Of a stretch of 64,000 nucleotides of DNA, positions 49,409 through 59,648 are shown in pieces (position 1 is the first letter of the stretch; each line of letters starts with the position of its first letter). The position numbers were made by a program, and so were the translations under genes. The notes under the pieces were generated by a model. The model saw only the letters and a list, made by a program, of their open reading frames with translations, had not been told where the DNA came from and made no database searches. The DNA is taken from contig NBTC02000002.1 in the NCBI GenBank assembly GCA_002082245.2, positions 3,596,001 through 3,660,000 of the forward strand, given 5' to 3'. Origin of the DNA: Yersinia enterocolitica (GTDB lineage Bacteria > Pseudomonadota > Gammaproteobacteria > Enterobacterales > Enterobacteriaceae).

Positions 49409-49606
49409 CCCTGTGTCCTTGAAGCCGCAGGGGTGTTAGCTGCGCTAGTTACTCGGCCCATCCGTGGTCCTCGCCTCGTTGAGGCCGCTGCAAGCAGCGT
49501 TCAAATCTGCTCCCGACAGATTTGTCCCCCGAAGCACTGACTTGAGTCAGCTCATCGGGATGCGTTTGCTGGCTGCCTACCTGCAACTCCAATGACTTTG
49601 GGGAAT
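49409..49606 (+). repeat. Long ERIC element with about 70-bp internal insertion
   Basis: It has complete ERIC ends (CCTTGAAGCCGCAGGGG ... CAATGACTTTGGGGAAT). The extra block GTTACTCGGCCCATCCGTGG to GACAGATTTGTCCCCCGAAG is inserted in the left arm; the same block is at 42185 and, inverted, at 23450. Confidence 0.85.
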
Positions 49607-49633
49607 GACCTGTGTCCTTGAAGCCGCATGCGC

Positions 49634-49954
49634 CTAGATAAAACTCACCTCTTCACCCGCCTGCGCACTAGCCGCTTGCGATAATTTGGCGAAGAATTCT
49701 TCGCCGCTGCGTGAGCAATACCAGTGGCCTTCACGATAATTGAAATGGTAACCACCCGCTTTAGTCGCCAACCATACCTGATGCAGTGGCTCTTGGCGGT
49801 TGATAACAATCTTACTGCCATTTTCGAATGTCAGGGTCATCACTCCGCCATTAGTTTCATAATCGACATCACTATCGCCGCTAAAACCATCCAGTGTCTC
49901 TTCAATGTAAAGCATCAATTGATCGGCTAACTGATGAAACTCGCTATCGTTCAT
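49634..49954 (-). CDS. cyaY: Bacterial frataxin CyaY
   Basis: This 106-aa acidic protein starts [20 protein letters not shown], with the frataxin signature [30 protein letters not shown] in two runs around [18 protein letters not shown]. It binds iron and modulates IscS-dependent Fe-S assembly. The ATG at 49954 matches the family; a TTG two codons upstream is in frame but not needed. Convergent with cyaA. Confidence 0.97.
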   Translation of the reverse strand: MNDSEFHQLADQLMLYIEETLDGFSGDSDVDYETNGGVMTLTFENGSKIVINRQEPLHQVWLATKAGGYHFNYREGHWYCSRSGEEFFAKLSQAASAQAGEEVSFI

Positions 49955-50034
49955 ATTCAATTCCTATTGCTTTTCATGATCCACCTGCGATTATAGAGAG
50001 CATGGACGCATGAATCACAAGTATTAATGCGATT

Positions 50035-50155
50035 ATACCCTTCATACTTGAAGCCGCAGGGGTTAGCAGTGTGCACTCACCCGAATCAATTACCGATGTA
50101 AGTGCATTGGGATTCGTTTGCGGCCAACCTGCAACGCCAGATTCTTTGGGTATAA
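50035..50155 (+). repeat. ERIC element
   Basis: CCTTCATACTTGAAGCCGCA ... CCAGATTCTTTGGGTATAAT with central CCCGAATCAATTACCGATG. Diverged but complete; lies in the cyaY-lptM divergent promoter region. Confidence 0.75.
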
Positions 50156-50186
50156 TAGGTGCTAAAACAATTTACAGGCGTTAAAA

Positions 50187-50387
50187 ATGAAAAAAGAATT
50201 ATGTTGGCCGCTGGCGGCGATGATGGTATTCGCACTGGCGGGTTGTGGCTTGAAAGGCCCGTTATATTTTCCACCCGCTGACAAACCAAAAGTAGAAACC
50301 GCGCAACCGGATAGTGGTCAGGTAGAGCGAAACCAGCAGGACCTGTCAGGTACCAACCAGACAAAATCTATTGCCGGGCCGCAGTAA
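50187..50387 (+). CDS. lptM: LPS-assembly lipoprotein LptM (YifL)
   Basis: The 66-aa protein has a lipoprotein signal peptide ending in lipobox LAGC (Cys20), then GLKGPLYFPPADKPK, the LptM signature, and a polar tail. LptM joins LptDE in the outer membrane and helps LptD disulfide isomerisation. Position between cyaY and dapF matches E. coli. Confidence 0.93.
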   Translation: MKKELCWPLAAMMVFALAGCGLKGPLYFPPADKPKVETAQPDSGQVERNQQDLSGTNQTKSIAGPQ

Positions 50388-50472
50388 TTATTTTTATCGC
50401 AGCCAGATTGAGTCAGTATTTAATTTGCCCGTGCCAAATTTAGCCGGTAAATGAAAGTCAGCGGAGTATGAA

Positions 50473-51297
50473 ATGCAGTTCTCCAAAATGCACGGTCTTG
50501 GCAACGACTTTATGGTTGTCGATGCAGTTACCCAAAATGTTTACTTTTCGCCGGAGTTAATTCGTCGATTAGCAGACCGGCACACTGGCGTGGGCTTTGA
50601 TCAGATGCTGGTGGTTGAACCGCCTTATGATCCTGAGCTGGATTTTCACTACCGTATTTTTAATGCCGATGGCAGCGAAGTTTCTCAGTGTGGCAATGGT
50701 GCACGTTGTTTTGCTCGGTTTGTTCGGTTGAAAGGGTTGACCAATAAACGTGATATCAGTGTGAGTACCCAAACTGGCCGCATGATATTGAGTGTTACTG
50801 AAGACGAGCTGGTTTGTGTCAATATGGGCGAGCCCAATTTTGACCCGCAAACGGTGCCTTTCAGAGCAACTAAAGCAGAGAAAACCTACATTTTACGCGC
50901 GGCGGAACATACGGTGTTGTGCGGCGTGGTATCAATGGGCAATCCTCACTGTGTGATGCAGGTTGATGATGTTTCGGTTGCTAATGTTGCCTTGCTGGGT
51001 CCAGTATTGGAAAGCCATGAACGCTTCCCCGAACGGGCTAATATTGGTTTTATGCAGGTGGTTAGCCGCGAGCATATTCGCTTACGGGTGTATGAGCGTA
51101 GTGCTGGCGAAACGCAAGCCTGTGGTAGCGGTGCTTGTGCAGCAGTGGCGGTGGGGATCCAGCAAGAGTTGTTGGCTGAAGAGGTTCATGTTGAACTGCC
51201 AGGCGGCAGTTTGCATATCAGTTGGAAAGGGCCGGGCCACCCACTGTATATGACCGGGCCGGCAACACATGTATATGATGGCTTCATTCATTTATAA
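50473..51297 (+). CDS. dapF: Diaminopimelate epimerase
   Basis: This 274-aa enzyme converts LL-DAP to meso-DAP for lysine and peptidoglycan. The two catalytic Cys are in QCGNGARC (Cys73) and ACGSGACA (near 217). It starts [17 protein letters not shown]. First of the dapF-(DUF484)-xerC-yigB cluster. Confidence 0.97.
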   Translation: MQFSKMHGLGNDFMVVDAVTQNVYFSPELIRRLADRHTGVGFDQMLVVEPPYDPELDFHYRIFNADGSEVSQCGNGARCFARFVRLKGLTNKRDISVSTQTGRMILSVTEDELVCVNMGEPNFDPQTVPFRATKAEKTYILRAAEHTVLCGVVSMGNPHCVMQVDDVSVANVALLGPVLESHERFPERANIGFMQVVSREHIRLRVYERSAGETQACGSGACAAVAVGIQQELLAEEVHVELPGGSLHISWKGPGHPLYMTGPATHVYDGFIHL

Positions 51298-51423
51298 TAT
51301 CCTGCGTACTTGAAACTGCAGGGTTGTTCGCTGCGCGCACTCACCCGAATCACTTACTTAAGTAAGTTCATCGGGATTCGCTTGCTGGCTGCCTACCTGC
51401 AATTCCAATTACGTTGGCTATAG
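51297..51423 (+). repeat. ERIC element
   Basis: TATCCTGCGTACTTGAAACT ... TTCCAATTACGTTGGCTATA with central dyad CACTTACTTAAGTAAG. It fills the gap between dapF and the DUF484 gene, so it is probably co-transcribed. Confidence 0.85.
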
Positions 51424-51436
51424 GAACGGGTGTTAA

Positions 51437-52141
51437 ATGAAAAGTTATGAGGAGCAGGCGTTAGCTGGCATCGAGTTGGACGACGATGCTGTCATGCAGT
51501 ACTTATTGCAAAACCCTGACTTTTTTATCCGCAATGCCCGTCTGGTCGAACAGATGCATATTCCTCATCCTGTTCGCGGCAGTGTCTCGCTGGTGGAGTG
51601 GCAGCTAGGGCGACAACGTAATCAGATTGGTCAGTTGGAAGAAGAGATCACCTTGCTAATGGAGCAGGCGGGCTTGAATGAAGTGTTGTTTAATCGCTTG
51701 CTGCAACTACAAAGCAATTTGGCTGCGGCCAGCAGCTTGCAAGATATGCTTAATCGCTTGCAGCGCTGGGCACGCGACTTCGGCTTGGCAGGTGCTAATG
51801 TGCGCTTATTCAGTGACCGCTGGCATATTGGTGCGCCGTCTGATTTCACCCATTTGGCACTTGCCCGTCACGCCTTCGAGCCACTACGCATTCAGCGTTT
51901 GGGGAGCGATAACCATTATCTGGGCGGTTTGAACGGGCCGGAACTGCTGTTGTTATTGCCTCAGGCCAAGCAGGTAGGGTCGGTCGCACTCTCGTTACTG
52001 GGCAAAGATGGCGATCTAGGTGTCATTATCTTCAGCAGCCGTGATACGCAACATTATCAGCAGGGCATGGGTACCGTGATGCTGAATCAGTTATCAACGT
52101 TATTGCCGAGCCTGCTGGAGCGTTGGATAGAGCCGGTATGA
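51437..52141 (+). CDS. yigA: DUF484 family GAF-like protein (YigA)
   Basis: This 234-aa cytoplasmic protein has an N-terminal helical part with [20 protein letters not shown] and a short coiled coil (about 60-85). A GAF-like C-terminal half ends with the hydrophobic [13 protein letters not shown]. Function is unknown; it always accompanies xerC in this cluster. Stop and xerC start overlap (ATGA). Confidence 0.9.
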   Translation: MKSYEEQALAGIELDDDAVMQYLLQNPDFFIRNARLVEQMHIPHPVRGSVSLVEWQLGRQRNQIGQLEEEITLLMEQAGLNEVLFNRLLQLQSNLAAASSLQDMLNRLQRWARDFGLAGANVRLFSDRWHIGAPSDFTHLALARHAFEPLRIQRLGSDNHYLGGLNGPELLLLLPQAKQVGSVALSLLGKDGDLGVIIFSSRDTQHYQQGMGTVMLNQLSTLLPSLLERWIEPV

Positions 52142-53049
52142 CCGAATTCAGTGCCTCACTTGCCCAGCAGGTAGAGGCTTTCTTGCGTTATCTCAAAGTT
52201 GAGCGTCAGCTCAGTCCATTGACTATTACCAGTTATCGACGCCAGCTACAGGCACTGATGGAAATGGGCGAGCAAATGGGCCTGGTGCACTGGCAGCAGC
52301 TTGACGCGGCTCAGGTGCGGTCACTGGTTTCTCGCAGTAAACGTGCCGGTTTACATTCCTCAAGCCTTGCGCTGCGCCTCTCAGCTTTGCGCAGCTTTCT
52401 TGATTGGCTGGTGAGTCAGGGCGTATTGCAGGCCAACCCCGCAAAAGGGGTGAGTACACCACGTTCAGGCCGCCATCTGCCAAAAAATATTGATGTCGAT
52501 GAGGTCGATAAACTGTTGGATATCGACCTCAATGATCCCTTGGCAGTCCGTGATCGGGCGATGCTGGAAGTGATGTATGGCGCGGGTTTGCGTCTATCCG
52601 AACTGGTTGGCATGAACTGCAAACACGTAGATTTAGCCAGCGGTGAAGTCTGGGTGATGGGGAAAGGCAGTAAAGAGCGTAAAGTGCCGATTGGCAGGAC
52701 CGCAGTGACCTGGTTAGAGCATTGGCTGGAACTGCGCGAGTTATTTGAACCTGGTGACGATGCTATCTTTTTAGCCAATACCGGTAAGCGAATTTCAGCG
52801 CGCAATGTGCAAAAACGCTTTGCCGAATGGGGTGTAAAGCAAGGTGTCAGCAGCCATATTCACCCACACAAATTGCGCCACTCTTTCGCCACTCACATGT
52901 TGGAATCCAGTGGTGATTTGCGTGCGGTGCAGGAGCTACTGGGCCACGCCAATCTGACGACCACACAAATTTATACTCATCTCGACTTTCAACATCTGGC
53001 GACAGTGTATGATGCTGCTCATCCACGCGCCAAACGAGGCAAATCCTGA
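52138..53049 (+). CDS. xerC: Site-specific tyrosine recombinase XerC
   Basis: The 303-aa protein has an N-terminal SAM-like domain (8-95). The catalytic set is complete: Arg152 (GAGLRLSEL), Lys176 ([11 protein letters not shown]), His244/Arg247 ([14 protein letters not shown]), His270 ([15 protein letters not shown]) and nucleophile Tyr279. With XerD it resolves chromosome dimers at dif. The ATG at 52138 is used; a TTG at 52123 would add 5 residues. Confidence 0.97.
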   Translation: MTEFSASLAQQVEAFLRYLKVERQLSPLTITSYRRQLQALMEMGEQMGLVHWQQLDAAQVRSLVSRSKRAGLHSSSLALRLSALRSFLDWLVSQGVLQANPAKGVSTPRSGRHLPKNIDVDEVDKLLDIDLNDPLAVRDRAMLEVMYGAGLRLSELVGMNCKHVDLASGEVWVMGKGSKERKVPIGRTAVTWLEHWLELRELFEPGDDAIFLANTGKRISARNVQKRFAEWGVKQGVSSHIHPHKLRHSFATHMLESSGDLRAVQELLGHANLTTTQIYTHLDFQHLATVYDAAHPRAKRGKS

Positions 53050-53765
53050 TGCATTTTTATCGCCCACTCGAGAGTATTTCCGCCATTAGCTTCGATTTGG
53101 ATGACACCCTGTATGATAATCGGCCAGTGATTACCCGCACTGAACAAGAGTCGGTGGCATTCTTACAGCAGTATCATCCCAATCTGGCGCAGTTACAGGC
53201 TGCTGATTTTCACCGTTTTCGCGCTGAATTGCTGGCGCAGGACCCGGGCATCTATCACGATGTTACCCAGTGGCGTTGGCATGCGATTGAACTGGGCTTG
53301 ATACGTCATGGCTTAAGTAAGTCTGAGGCGCAATGTGGCGCTGATGCAGCCATGGAGAACTTTGCCCTATGGCGTAGCCGTATTTATGTGCCAGCGGCCA
53401 CCCATGACACTTTGAGCGCGCTGGCGGAGCATTATCCGCTGGTGGCTATCACCAATGGTAATGCCGACCCTAAAGCCTGTGGTCTGGATCGATACTTCCA
53501 GTTTGTGCTGCGCTCCGGCCCCCATGGCCGTGCCAAGCCTTTCCGCGATATGTACCATAAAGCGGCAAACCATCTGGATATCCCACTCAAACAGATTCTG
53601 CATGTGGGTGATGATTTGACCACCGATGTCGCTGGTGCGCTACGTTGCGGTATGCAGGCTTGCTGGATTAATGACCGTCAACAGAACCTGATGACGGCCA
53701 GTGATAGCCGCTTATTGCCACATATTGAGATTTCTCAGTTGGCTTCCCTGACAGCATTGCTATAA
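53049..53765 (+). CDS. yigB: HAD-family phosphatase YigB (FMN phosphatase)
   Basis: This 238-aa HAD hydrolase has motif [12 protein letters not shown], motif II in ITNGNAD, motif III Lys in [12 protein letters not shown] and motif [12 protein letters not shown]. In E. coli YigB dephosphorylates FMN in riboflavin metabolism. The start overlaps the xerC stop by one base (TGATG). Confidence 0.94.
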   Translation: MHFYRPLESISAISFDLDDTLYDNRPVITRTEQESVAFLQQYHPNLAQLQAADFHRFRAELLAQDPGIYHDVTQWRWHAIELGLIRHGLSKSEAQCGADAAMENFALWRSRIYVPAATHDTLSALAEHYPLVAITNGNADPKACGLDRYFQFVLRSGPHGRAKPFRDMYHKAANHLDIPLKQILHVGDDLTTDVAGALRCGMQACWINDRQQNLMTASDSRLLPHIEISQLASLTALL

Positions 53766-53780
53766 TCCCCTGCAATAAAT

Positions 53781-53796
53781 CTGTATAAATTCACAG
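53781..53796 (+). promoter_or_regulatory. LexA (SOS) box of uvrD
   Basis: CTGTATAAATTCACAG matches CTGT-N8-ACAG with an AT-rich centre. It is 70 bp before uvrD, where E. coli has its LexA operator. Confidence 0.88.
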
Positions 53797-53865
53797 TGGA
53801 ATGGTGGCAAAATACCCGCATACTCGGCGATTTAGCTATTTTCCCTTACCCGATAAACGGTGCCT

Positions 53866-56028
53866 ATGGACGTTTCTGATCTGCTCGACAGCCTGAATGA
53901 AAAACAACGCGAAGCCGTGGCTGCGCCACGCTGCAACCTGTTGGTCCTGGCCGGTGCAGGCAGTGGCAAAACCCGGGTGCTGGTTCATCGCATTGCCTGG
54001 TTGTTATCAGTAGAAAATGCGTCTCCGTACTCAATTATCGCAGTGACGTTCACCAATAAAGCGGCGGCCGAAATGCGCCACCGTATTGAACACTTGATTG
54101 GCACCAGTCAGGGCGGAATGTGGATTGGGACTTTCCATGGGTTGGCGCACCGCTTGCTGCGCGCTCACCATATGGATGCTAACTTGCCGCAGGATTTTCA
54201 GATTCTCGACAGCGACGACCAGCTACGGTTATTAAAACGTTTGGTTAAAGCACTGAATTTAGATGATAAACAATGGCCACCGCGTCAGGCGATGTGGTAC
54301 ATCAACGGCAAAAAAGACGAAGGATTACGGCCACAGCATATTGAGAGCTATGGCAATCCGGTTGAAGCCACCTGGCTGCGTATCTATCAGGCGTATCAGG
54401 AAGCTTGTGACCGCGCCGGTCTGGTAGATTTTGCCGAGCTGTTGCTGCGAGCACACGAATTGTGGCTAAACAAACCCCATATTCTTAATCATTATCGTGA
54501 ACGCTTCACCAACATTTTGGTGGATGAGTTTCAGGATACCAACAATATCCAATACGCCTGGATCCGTCTGCTGGCAGGTGACCGTTCTAATGTGATGATT
54601 GTCGGTGACGATGACCAATCAATCTATGGCTGGCGTGGGGCGCAGGTGGAAAATATCCAGCGCTTCTTGAAAGATTTCCCCGGCGCTGAAACCATCCGGT
54701 TGGAGCAGAATTACCGTTCTACCAGCAATATTTTGACGGCAGCAAATACTCTGATTGCCAATAATGATGGCCGCATGGGGAAAAACCTGTGGACGGACGG
54801 TGCCGAAGGCGAACCGATCTCACTCTATTGCGCCTTTAACGAGCTGGATGAAGCGCGCTTTGTGGTTAACCGCATCAAAGCCTGGCAGGACAACGGTGGT
54901 GCTCTGAATGATTGTGCCATCTTGTATCGTAGCAACGCCCAATCGCGTGTTTTGGAAGAAGCACTATTGCAGACCGCGATGCCGTACCGTATTTATGGCG
55001 GTCAGCGCTTCTTCGAACGTCAAGAGATTAAAGATGCACTGGCTTATCTGCGGCTAATTTCCAACCGCAATGATGATGCGGCTTTTGAGCGAGTGGTCAA
55101 TACACCTACTCGCGGTATTGGCGATCGCACCTTAGATGTGGTGCGCCAAACCGCCCGTGACCGTCAGCTAACGCTGTGGCAATCAACCCGTGCCATGTTG
55201 CAGGAAAAAGTGCTGGCAGGCCGTGCAGCCTCTGCGCTGCAACGGTTTGTTGAGCTGGTCGACTCCCTGGCTCATGAAACGGCGGATATGCCGTTGCATG
55301 TCCAAAGTGACCGAGTAATTCGTGATTCCGGTTTGTGGTCGATGTACGAACAGGAAAAAGGTGAAAAAGGTCAGGCGCGCGTTGAGAATCTTGAAGAGCT
55401 GGTCAATGCGACCCGCCAATACAGTTATCAGGATGAAGATCAGGACCTGATGCCACTACAAGCATTTTTGTCTCATGCAGCGCTGGAAGCGGGAGAGGGG
55501 CAGGCCGATGCTTATCAGGATGCAGTGCAATTAATGACTCTCCATTCCGCGAAAGGCTTAGAGTTCCCACAGGTGTTCATTGTGGGTATGGAAGAGGGGA
55601 TGTTCCCGAGCCAGATGTCACTGGATGAAGGTGGCCGCTTGGAAGAAGAGCGCCGACTGGCCTATGTCGGGGTCACCCGCGCGATGCAGAAACTGACACT
55701 TTGCTATGCTGAGAGCCGCCGTCTGTACGGCAAAGAAGTGAATCATCGGCCATCCCGCTTTATCGGCGAACTGCCGCAGGAATGCGTCGAAGAAGTACGG
55801 CTACGTGCAACGGTTTCTCGCCCGGTTAACCACCGCAATATGGGGACGCCGATGAATGAAAATGACAGTGGTTTCTCACTGGGTCAGCGGGTGCGTCATC
55901 CTAAATTTGGTGAAGGTACCGTGGTTAATCTGGAAGGTAGCGGCGAACACAGCCGGTTGCAAATTGCTTTCCCCGGAGAGGGGATTAAGTGGTTGGTCGC
56001 GGCTTACGCCCGATTAGAAGCCGTATAA
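53866..56028 (+). CDS. uvrD: DNA helicase II
   Basis: The 720-aa SF1A helicase has exactly the E. coli length. Walker A is GAGSGKT (30-36), then [53 protein letters not shown] and YVGVTRAMQ. The C-terminal Tudor-like RNA-polymerase-binding region includes GQRVRHPKFGEGTVVNLEG. It acts in mismatch and nucleotide-excision repair and transcription-coupled repair. An in-frame GTG at 53860 is less likely than the ATG. Confidence 0.98.
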   Translation: MDVSDLLDSLNEKQREAVAAPRCNLLVLAGAGSGKTRVLVHRIAWLLSVENASPYSIIAVTFTNKAAAEMRHRIEHLIGTSQGGMWIGTFHGLAHRLLRAHHMDANLPQDFQILDSDDQLRLLKRLVKALNLDDKQWPPRQAMWYINGKKDEGLRPQHIESYGNPVEATWLRIYQAYQEACDRAGLVDFAELLLRAHELWLNKPHILNHYRERFTNILVDEFQDTNNIQYAWIRLLAGDRSNVMIVGDDDQSIYGWRGAQVENIQRFLKDFPGAETIRLEQNYRSTSNILTAANTLIANNDGRMGKNLWTDGAEGEPISLYCAFNELDEARFVVNRIKAWQDNGGALNDCAILYRSNAQSRVLEEALLQTAMPYRIYGGQRFFERQEIKDALAYLRLISNRNDDAAFERVVNTPTRGIGDRTLDVVRQTARDRQLTLWQSTRAMLQEKVLAGRAASALQRFVELVDSLAHETADMPLHVQSDRVIRDSGLWSMYEQEKGEKGQARVENLEELVNATRQYSYQDEDQDLMPLQAFLSHAALEAGEGQADAYQDAVQLMTLHSAKGLEFPQVFIVGMEEGMFPSQMSLDEGGRLEEERRLAYVGVTRAMQKLTLCYAESRRLYGKEVNHRPSRFIGELPQECVEEVRLRATVSRPVNHRNMGTPMNENDSGFSLGQRVRHPKFGEGTVVNLEGSGEHSRLQIAFPGEGIKWLVAAYARLEAV

Positions 56029-56032
56029 ATTT

Positions 56033-56142
56033 ACCCTGCGGTCTTGACGCCGCAGGGGTGTTAGCGGCTCTCACTTGACTGTGTAAGCTCATCGGGATGC
56101 GTTCATTTGCTGTCTTGCTGCAACGCCAATAACTTTGGGTAG
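56033..56142 (+). repeat. ERIC element (shortened)
   Basis: CCCTGCGGTCTTGACGCCGC ... CGCCAATAACTTTGGGTAG with GTGTAAGCTCATCGGGATGC; slightly deleted in the left arm. It lies between convergent uvrD and the TetR gene. Confidence 0.75.
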
Positions 56143-56159
56143 TTAATGTAGCCGCGGCA

Positions 56160-56816
56160 TTAGCGGCTCTCATCCTGAGGCGCTTGCTTGGCATCGGTTT
56201 CAGCCTGCAACAAAATCGCTTTCCCCATCCACTGCGTCACATCCTGAATACCCGCATCATCCAAATGCCAAATATCTTTCAGCACCATAAACACTTCTGA
56301 GCCATAGATTAACGAGAAAGCATAGATCACCCGTTGCAAGGCCTCCGGTGACAACTTCCCTTCCAGCGGCTCGACAGCCAGCTTCAATAACCGCTTACGG
56401 TTACCACGCACCAACTTTTCTTCACTGTTAGGATTGCTGCGGTCAGCCGCCCATTGTTGCAATGACAGATGCAGCGCGGCACGAAGTACACCTTCGTGTT
56501 GCAACATGCGTGGATAAGCAAAAGAGAGCAGTTCTGCAATGCGTTGCCGGGCATCTGGTTGGGTAGGCTGCCATGCCAATATCGGCCCAAGGCTTTCATC
56601 GACCATGGCAGAAACCAACGCACTTTGCGTCGGGAAATAACGATAAGCCGTAGCGCGCGAGAGTTGCGCTGCATTTGCTACGTCTGTTATCGACGGAAAT
56701 GTCCCTTGTTCATACATCGACATCGCCGTATCGATCAGTAACCGTCGGGTTCTGGCTTTGATGGTGGTCAGTGATGGAGAGACGCGCTCCTGTTTATCCT
56801 GATTATGCACGGTCAC
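56160..56816 (-). CDS. TetR/AcrR-family transcriptional regulator
   Basis: The 218-aa protein has an N-terminal helix-turn-helix (SITDVANAAQLSRATAYRYF, about residues 41-60) and a C-terminal all-helical ligand domain. It is divergent from the UPF0261/TIM-barrel operon, with two near-identical palindromes in the 252-bp gap, so it probably represses that operon and itself. The ligand is unknown. Confidence 0.9.
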   Translation of the reverse strand: MTVHNQDKQERVSPSLTTIKARTRRLLIDTAMSMYEQGTFPSITDVANAAQLSRATAYRYFPTQSALVSAMVDESLGPILAWQPTQPDARQRIAELLSFAYPRMLQHEGVLRAALHLSLQQWAADRSNPNSEEKLVRGNRKRLLKLAVEPLEGKLSPEALQRVIYAFSLIYGSEVFMVLKDIWHLDDAGIQDVTQWMGKAILLQAETDAKQAPQDESR

Positions 56817-56900
56817 TCCATGGTCAATAACGAGTATCTGCGCTCACTATAACAAACCGACCGCACAAATCGCCATGAATGCATTTCACCTGCAAACTAA

Positions 56901-56922
56901 TTTTGAGACTCTAGTCTCAAAA
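56901..56922. promoter_or_regulatory. Palindromic operator 1 of the TetR regulator
   Basis: TTTTGAGACT-CT-AGTCTCAAAA is a perfect 10-bp inverted repeat around a 2-bp centre, located between the divergent genes. Confidence 0.75.
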
Positions 56923-56942
56923 ATCAGTAGTATCCTTTGCGA

Positions 56943-56964
56943 AAATGATACTCTAGTCTCAATA
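56943..56964. promoter_or_regulatory. Palindromic operator 2 of the TetR regulator
   Basis: TGATACT-CT-AGTCTCA is the same dyad with one changed base in the left arm (GATACT for GAGACT). The centres are 42 bp apart, four helical turns, which places two dimers on one face of the DNA. Confidence 0.7.
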
Positions 56965-57068
56965 TGATTCTATCTTAACCAACTCGCTTCGTTGTTCGGC
57001 TGTAAGTAGAAAATAAACTTCCAATAAAAAGAAGTGAGCTACACGCGCATTCATAGAAGGATGTTCAG

Positions 57069-58286
57069 ATGCCTCGTCATATTTTTATCGCGACTACCAC
57101 AGATACCAAAGGCGAAGAGCTGACATATGTCAGTGAATTGATTAAAGCAACCGGGCTAACAACGGTCACGGTGGATTTATCGACTAAAGAAGGCCAACGA
57201 GCCAGTGGCGCAGATATCTCTGCCGAGACAGTAGCGGGCCATCACCCCGATGGGCGTCAGGCGGTGTTCTGTGGTGATAGGGGGCGGGCGATAAGTGCAA
57301 TGGCCGTCGCTTTTGAGCGTTTTATTGCCAGCCGTGATGATGTGGCCGCGTTATTAGGTCTGGGAGGTTCCGGCGGCACCGCGCTGATTACACCGGCGAT
57401 GCAAAGCTTACCGATTGGTATTCCTAAACTGATGGTATCTACCATGGCTTCTGGTGATGTTTCAGGTTACATCGGTGCCAGTGATATCGCCATGATGTAT
57501 TCCGTCACCGATATTGCCGGGCTTAACCGCATTTCTCGTCGTGTACTGAGTAATGCCGCTCACCAGATTGCCGGAGCAGTCTATTTCGCCAAAGAAGAGT
57601 TACTGGTTGATGATAAACCGGCGCTGGGCTTGACCATGTTTGGTGTGACAACTCCCTGTATTCAGGCCGTCAGTGCCGCATTATCAGACGAATATGACTG
57701 TTTGGTGTTCCACGCCACAGGTAGCGGCGGCAAAGCTATGGAAAAACTGGCCGAAAGTGGCTTGCTGGCGGGGGCACTTGATCTGACCACCACCGAGGTC
57801 TGCGACCTGTTATTTGACGGGGTATTGGCCTGTGGGCCGGAACGCTTCGATGCTATTGCTCACAGCAACATCCCGTATGTCGGCTCTTGCGGTGCATTGG
57901 ATATGGTCAACTTCGGCAGCCCGGCAACTATTCCGGCTAAATATGCCGATCGCTTGTTCTATAAACATAACGCCCAAGTGACACTGATGCGCACCACCGA
58001 GCAAGAGAATATTCAAATGGCACGCTGGATTGGTGAAAAGCTCAATCGTTGTCAGGGTGAAGTGCGCTTCTTAATTCCAGCCGGCGGATTCTCAGCATTG
58101 GATGCGCCGGGCCAGCCATTCTGGGATGAAAAAGCGTTGAAAGCCTTTATTGATACGCTGGAAGAGACCGTCATTCAAACGGATAAACGCCGCTTGGTGC
58201 ACTATCCGTTCAACATCAATGACCCAGAATTTGCCCAGGCCGCAGTAGAAAACTTTAAAGAAATAACAAAGAGCCCATCCCATTAG
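57069..58286 (+). CDS. UPF0261 / Tm-1-like ATP-binding domain protein
   Basis: This 405-aa protein begins [21 protein letters not shown] glycine-rich [18 protein letters not shown] (about 95-112), [19 protein letters not shown] and [14 protein letters not shown] are typical of UPF0261. The family is homologous to the N-terminal half of tomato Tm-1, which inhibits tomato mosaic virus replication; the bacterial reaction is not known to me. No signal peptide. Start ATG with AAGGA 8 nt upstream. Operon with the TIM-barrel gene 25 bp downstream. Confidence 0.92.
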   Translation: MPRHIFIATTTDTKGEELTYVSELIKATGLTTVTVDLSTKEGQRASGADISAETVAGHHPDGRQAVFCGDRGRAISAMAVAFERFIASRDDVAALLGLGGSGGTALITPAMQSLPIGIPKLMVSTMASGDVSGYIGASDIAMMYSVTDIAGLNRISRRVLSNAAHQIAGAVYFAKEELLVDDKPALGLTMFGVTTPCIQAVSAALSDEYDCLVFHATGSGGKAMEKLAESGLLAGALDLTTTEVCDLLFDGVLACGPERFDAIAHSNIPYVGSCGALDMVNFGSPATIPAKYADRLFYKHNAQVTLMRTTEQENIQMARWIGEKLNRCQGEVRFLIPAGGFSALDAPGQPFWDEKALKAFIDTLEETVIQTDKRRLVHYPFNINDPEFAQAAVENFKEITKSPSH

Positions 58287-58311
58287 GGCCATTTTATTCG
58301 TGGAGAGATAT

Positions 58312-59142
58312 ATGCCAAAATTTCAACGCCAGGCCATTTTAGCCAAATTTCGGGAAATGATTGCCCGCCGTGAGCCGATTATCGGTGGCGGTGCGGGCAC
58401 AGGGCTGTCAGCTAAATGTGAAGAGGCTGGTGGAATTGATCTTATCGTTATCTATAACTCAGGCCGCTATCGTATGGCGGGGCGTGGGTCGCTGGCAGGT
58501 TTGCTGGCCTACGGGAATGCCAATGAAATCGTGGTCGATATGGCCAAAGAAGTGCTGCCGGTAGTCAAAAATACGCCAGTGCTGGCGGGAGTGAATGGTA
58601 CTGACCCATTCTGTCAGTTCGATCACTTTTTGGACCAATTGAAAGCATTGGGTTTTTCTGGCGTGCAGAACTTCCCAACCGTTGGGTTAATTGACGGTAA
58701 CTTCCGTGCCAATCTGGAAGAGACTGGCATGGGGTATGGCTTGGAAGTGGATATGATCCGCCTGGCTCACGAAAAAGATTTACTGACCACCCCATATGTT
58801 TTCAGTGCCGCCGATGCGGTTGCCATGACACAAGCGGGTGCTGACATTATTGTGCCACATATGGGGCTGACGACTGGCGGTAACATCGGTGCGGACACGG
58901 CACTGAAACTGGCGGACTGTGTGCCTCTGATTAATGACTGGGCTGCGGCGGCAAAAGCGGTACGTGAAGATATCATTGTGCTGTGTCACGGTGGGCCAAT
59001 TTCCTCACCAGAAGATGCCCAATACATTATGGATAACTGCCCGCAATGTGACGGTTTTTATGGTGCCAGTTCGATGGAACGTCTGCCGACTGAAATTGCA
59101 CTAACGGACACCACCAAACAGTTTAAAAATATAAAGCGTTGA
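58312..59142 (+). CDS. TIM-barrel protein, phosphoenolpyruvate-hydrolase-like (Tm-1 C-terminal half)
   Basis: This 276-aa protein starts [20 protein letters not shown]. It contains [20 protein letters not shown] (25-44), [16 protein letters not shown] and [18 protein letters not shown], the landmarks of the PEP-hydrolase-like TIM-barrel family. It corresponds to the C-terminal half of plant Tm-1. It is paired with UPF0261 under the TetR regulator. TGGAGAGA ribosome site; an in-frame TTG/GTG at 58300 is not preferred. The substrate is unknown. Confidence 0.9.
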   Translation: MPKFQRQAILAKFREMIARREPIIGGGAGTGLSAKCEEAGGIDLIVIYNSGRYRMAGRGSLAGLLAYGNANEIVVDMAKEVLPVVKNTPVLAGVNGTDPFCQFDHFLDQLKALGFSGVQNFPTVGLIDGNFRANLEETGMGYGLEVDMIRLAHEKDLLTTPYVFSAADAVAMTQAGADIIVPHMGLTTGGNIGADTALKLADCVPLINDWAAAAKAVREDIIVLCHGGPISSPEDAQYIMDNCPQCDGFYGASSMERLPTEIALTDTTKQFKNIKR

Positions 59143-59220
59143 TATTTTGCCAATACCAAAGGGAAAGCCTGTTTTGTGAATTTTGCCGGTTTTTGGCTAA
59201 ATGAAGATGCAGGATACACA

Positions 59221-59254
59221 AAACCGAAGTCGATGTTGGCTTCGGTTTTTTTTT
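59221..59254 (+). terminator. Terminator of the UPF0261/TIM-barrel operon
   Basis: A perfect 9-bp stem AAACCGAAG/CTTCGGTTT with a 10-nt loop is followed by six more T. Confidence 0.9.
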
Positions 59255-59360
59255 GCTTTTTAGCCAGTTTATGCCAGATAGCTGCCGCCAAGATGTGTTA
59301 TCGCCTGTTGTGTCTGTAACAACTAAAAATAAAGCTCACCTATTAACTACTTTTAACCGG

Positions 59361-59390
59361 TTGACAGTCTTTTTCTTCTCGGCGTAACAT
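59361..59390 (+). promoter_or_regulatory. Promoter of corA
   Basis: TTGACA (59361-59366), an 18-bp spacer and TAACAT (59385-59390). It predicts a 5' leader of about 250 nt before the corA ATG. Confidence 0.65.
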
Positions 59391-59648
59391 GCGCGCACTA
59401 TTCTTGATGAGGACATTCGCCTTGGACACACCCAGTAGATACTGGCTCAATAACCTGTTCATATGGTGCAACTTCTAAGGCTATCCTCATATTTGCTGAT
59501 AGCCTTCGTGGTTGTCAGCGGCCCCGCTAAGCCGTCGCTGTGAGTCAGATCTCCTTATGGTCTGAAACATAGAGTATTTATCAATACCTCGCTGTTTCTG
59601 TGCTTCAATGCGTTATCCCTATCCATCACCGCAAGGGAGTTTTGGCAC
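59391..59648 (+). other. Long corA leader with hairpin
   Basis: It contains the perfect 9-bp hairpin AAGGCTATC/GATAGCCTT (59477-59506, loop 12 nt) and a further GC-rich stretch (GTCAGCGGCCCCGCTAAGCC). There is no T tract after the first stem. In Salmonella the corA leader holds a short peptide and attenuator; no obvious equivalent peptide was found here. Confidence 0.5.
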
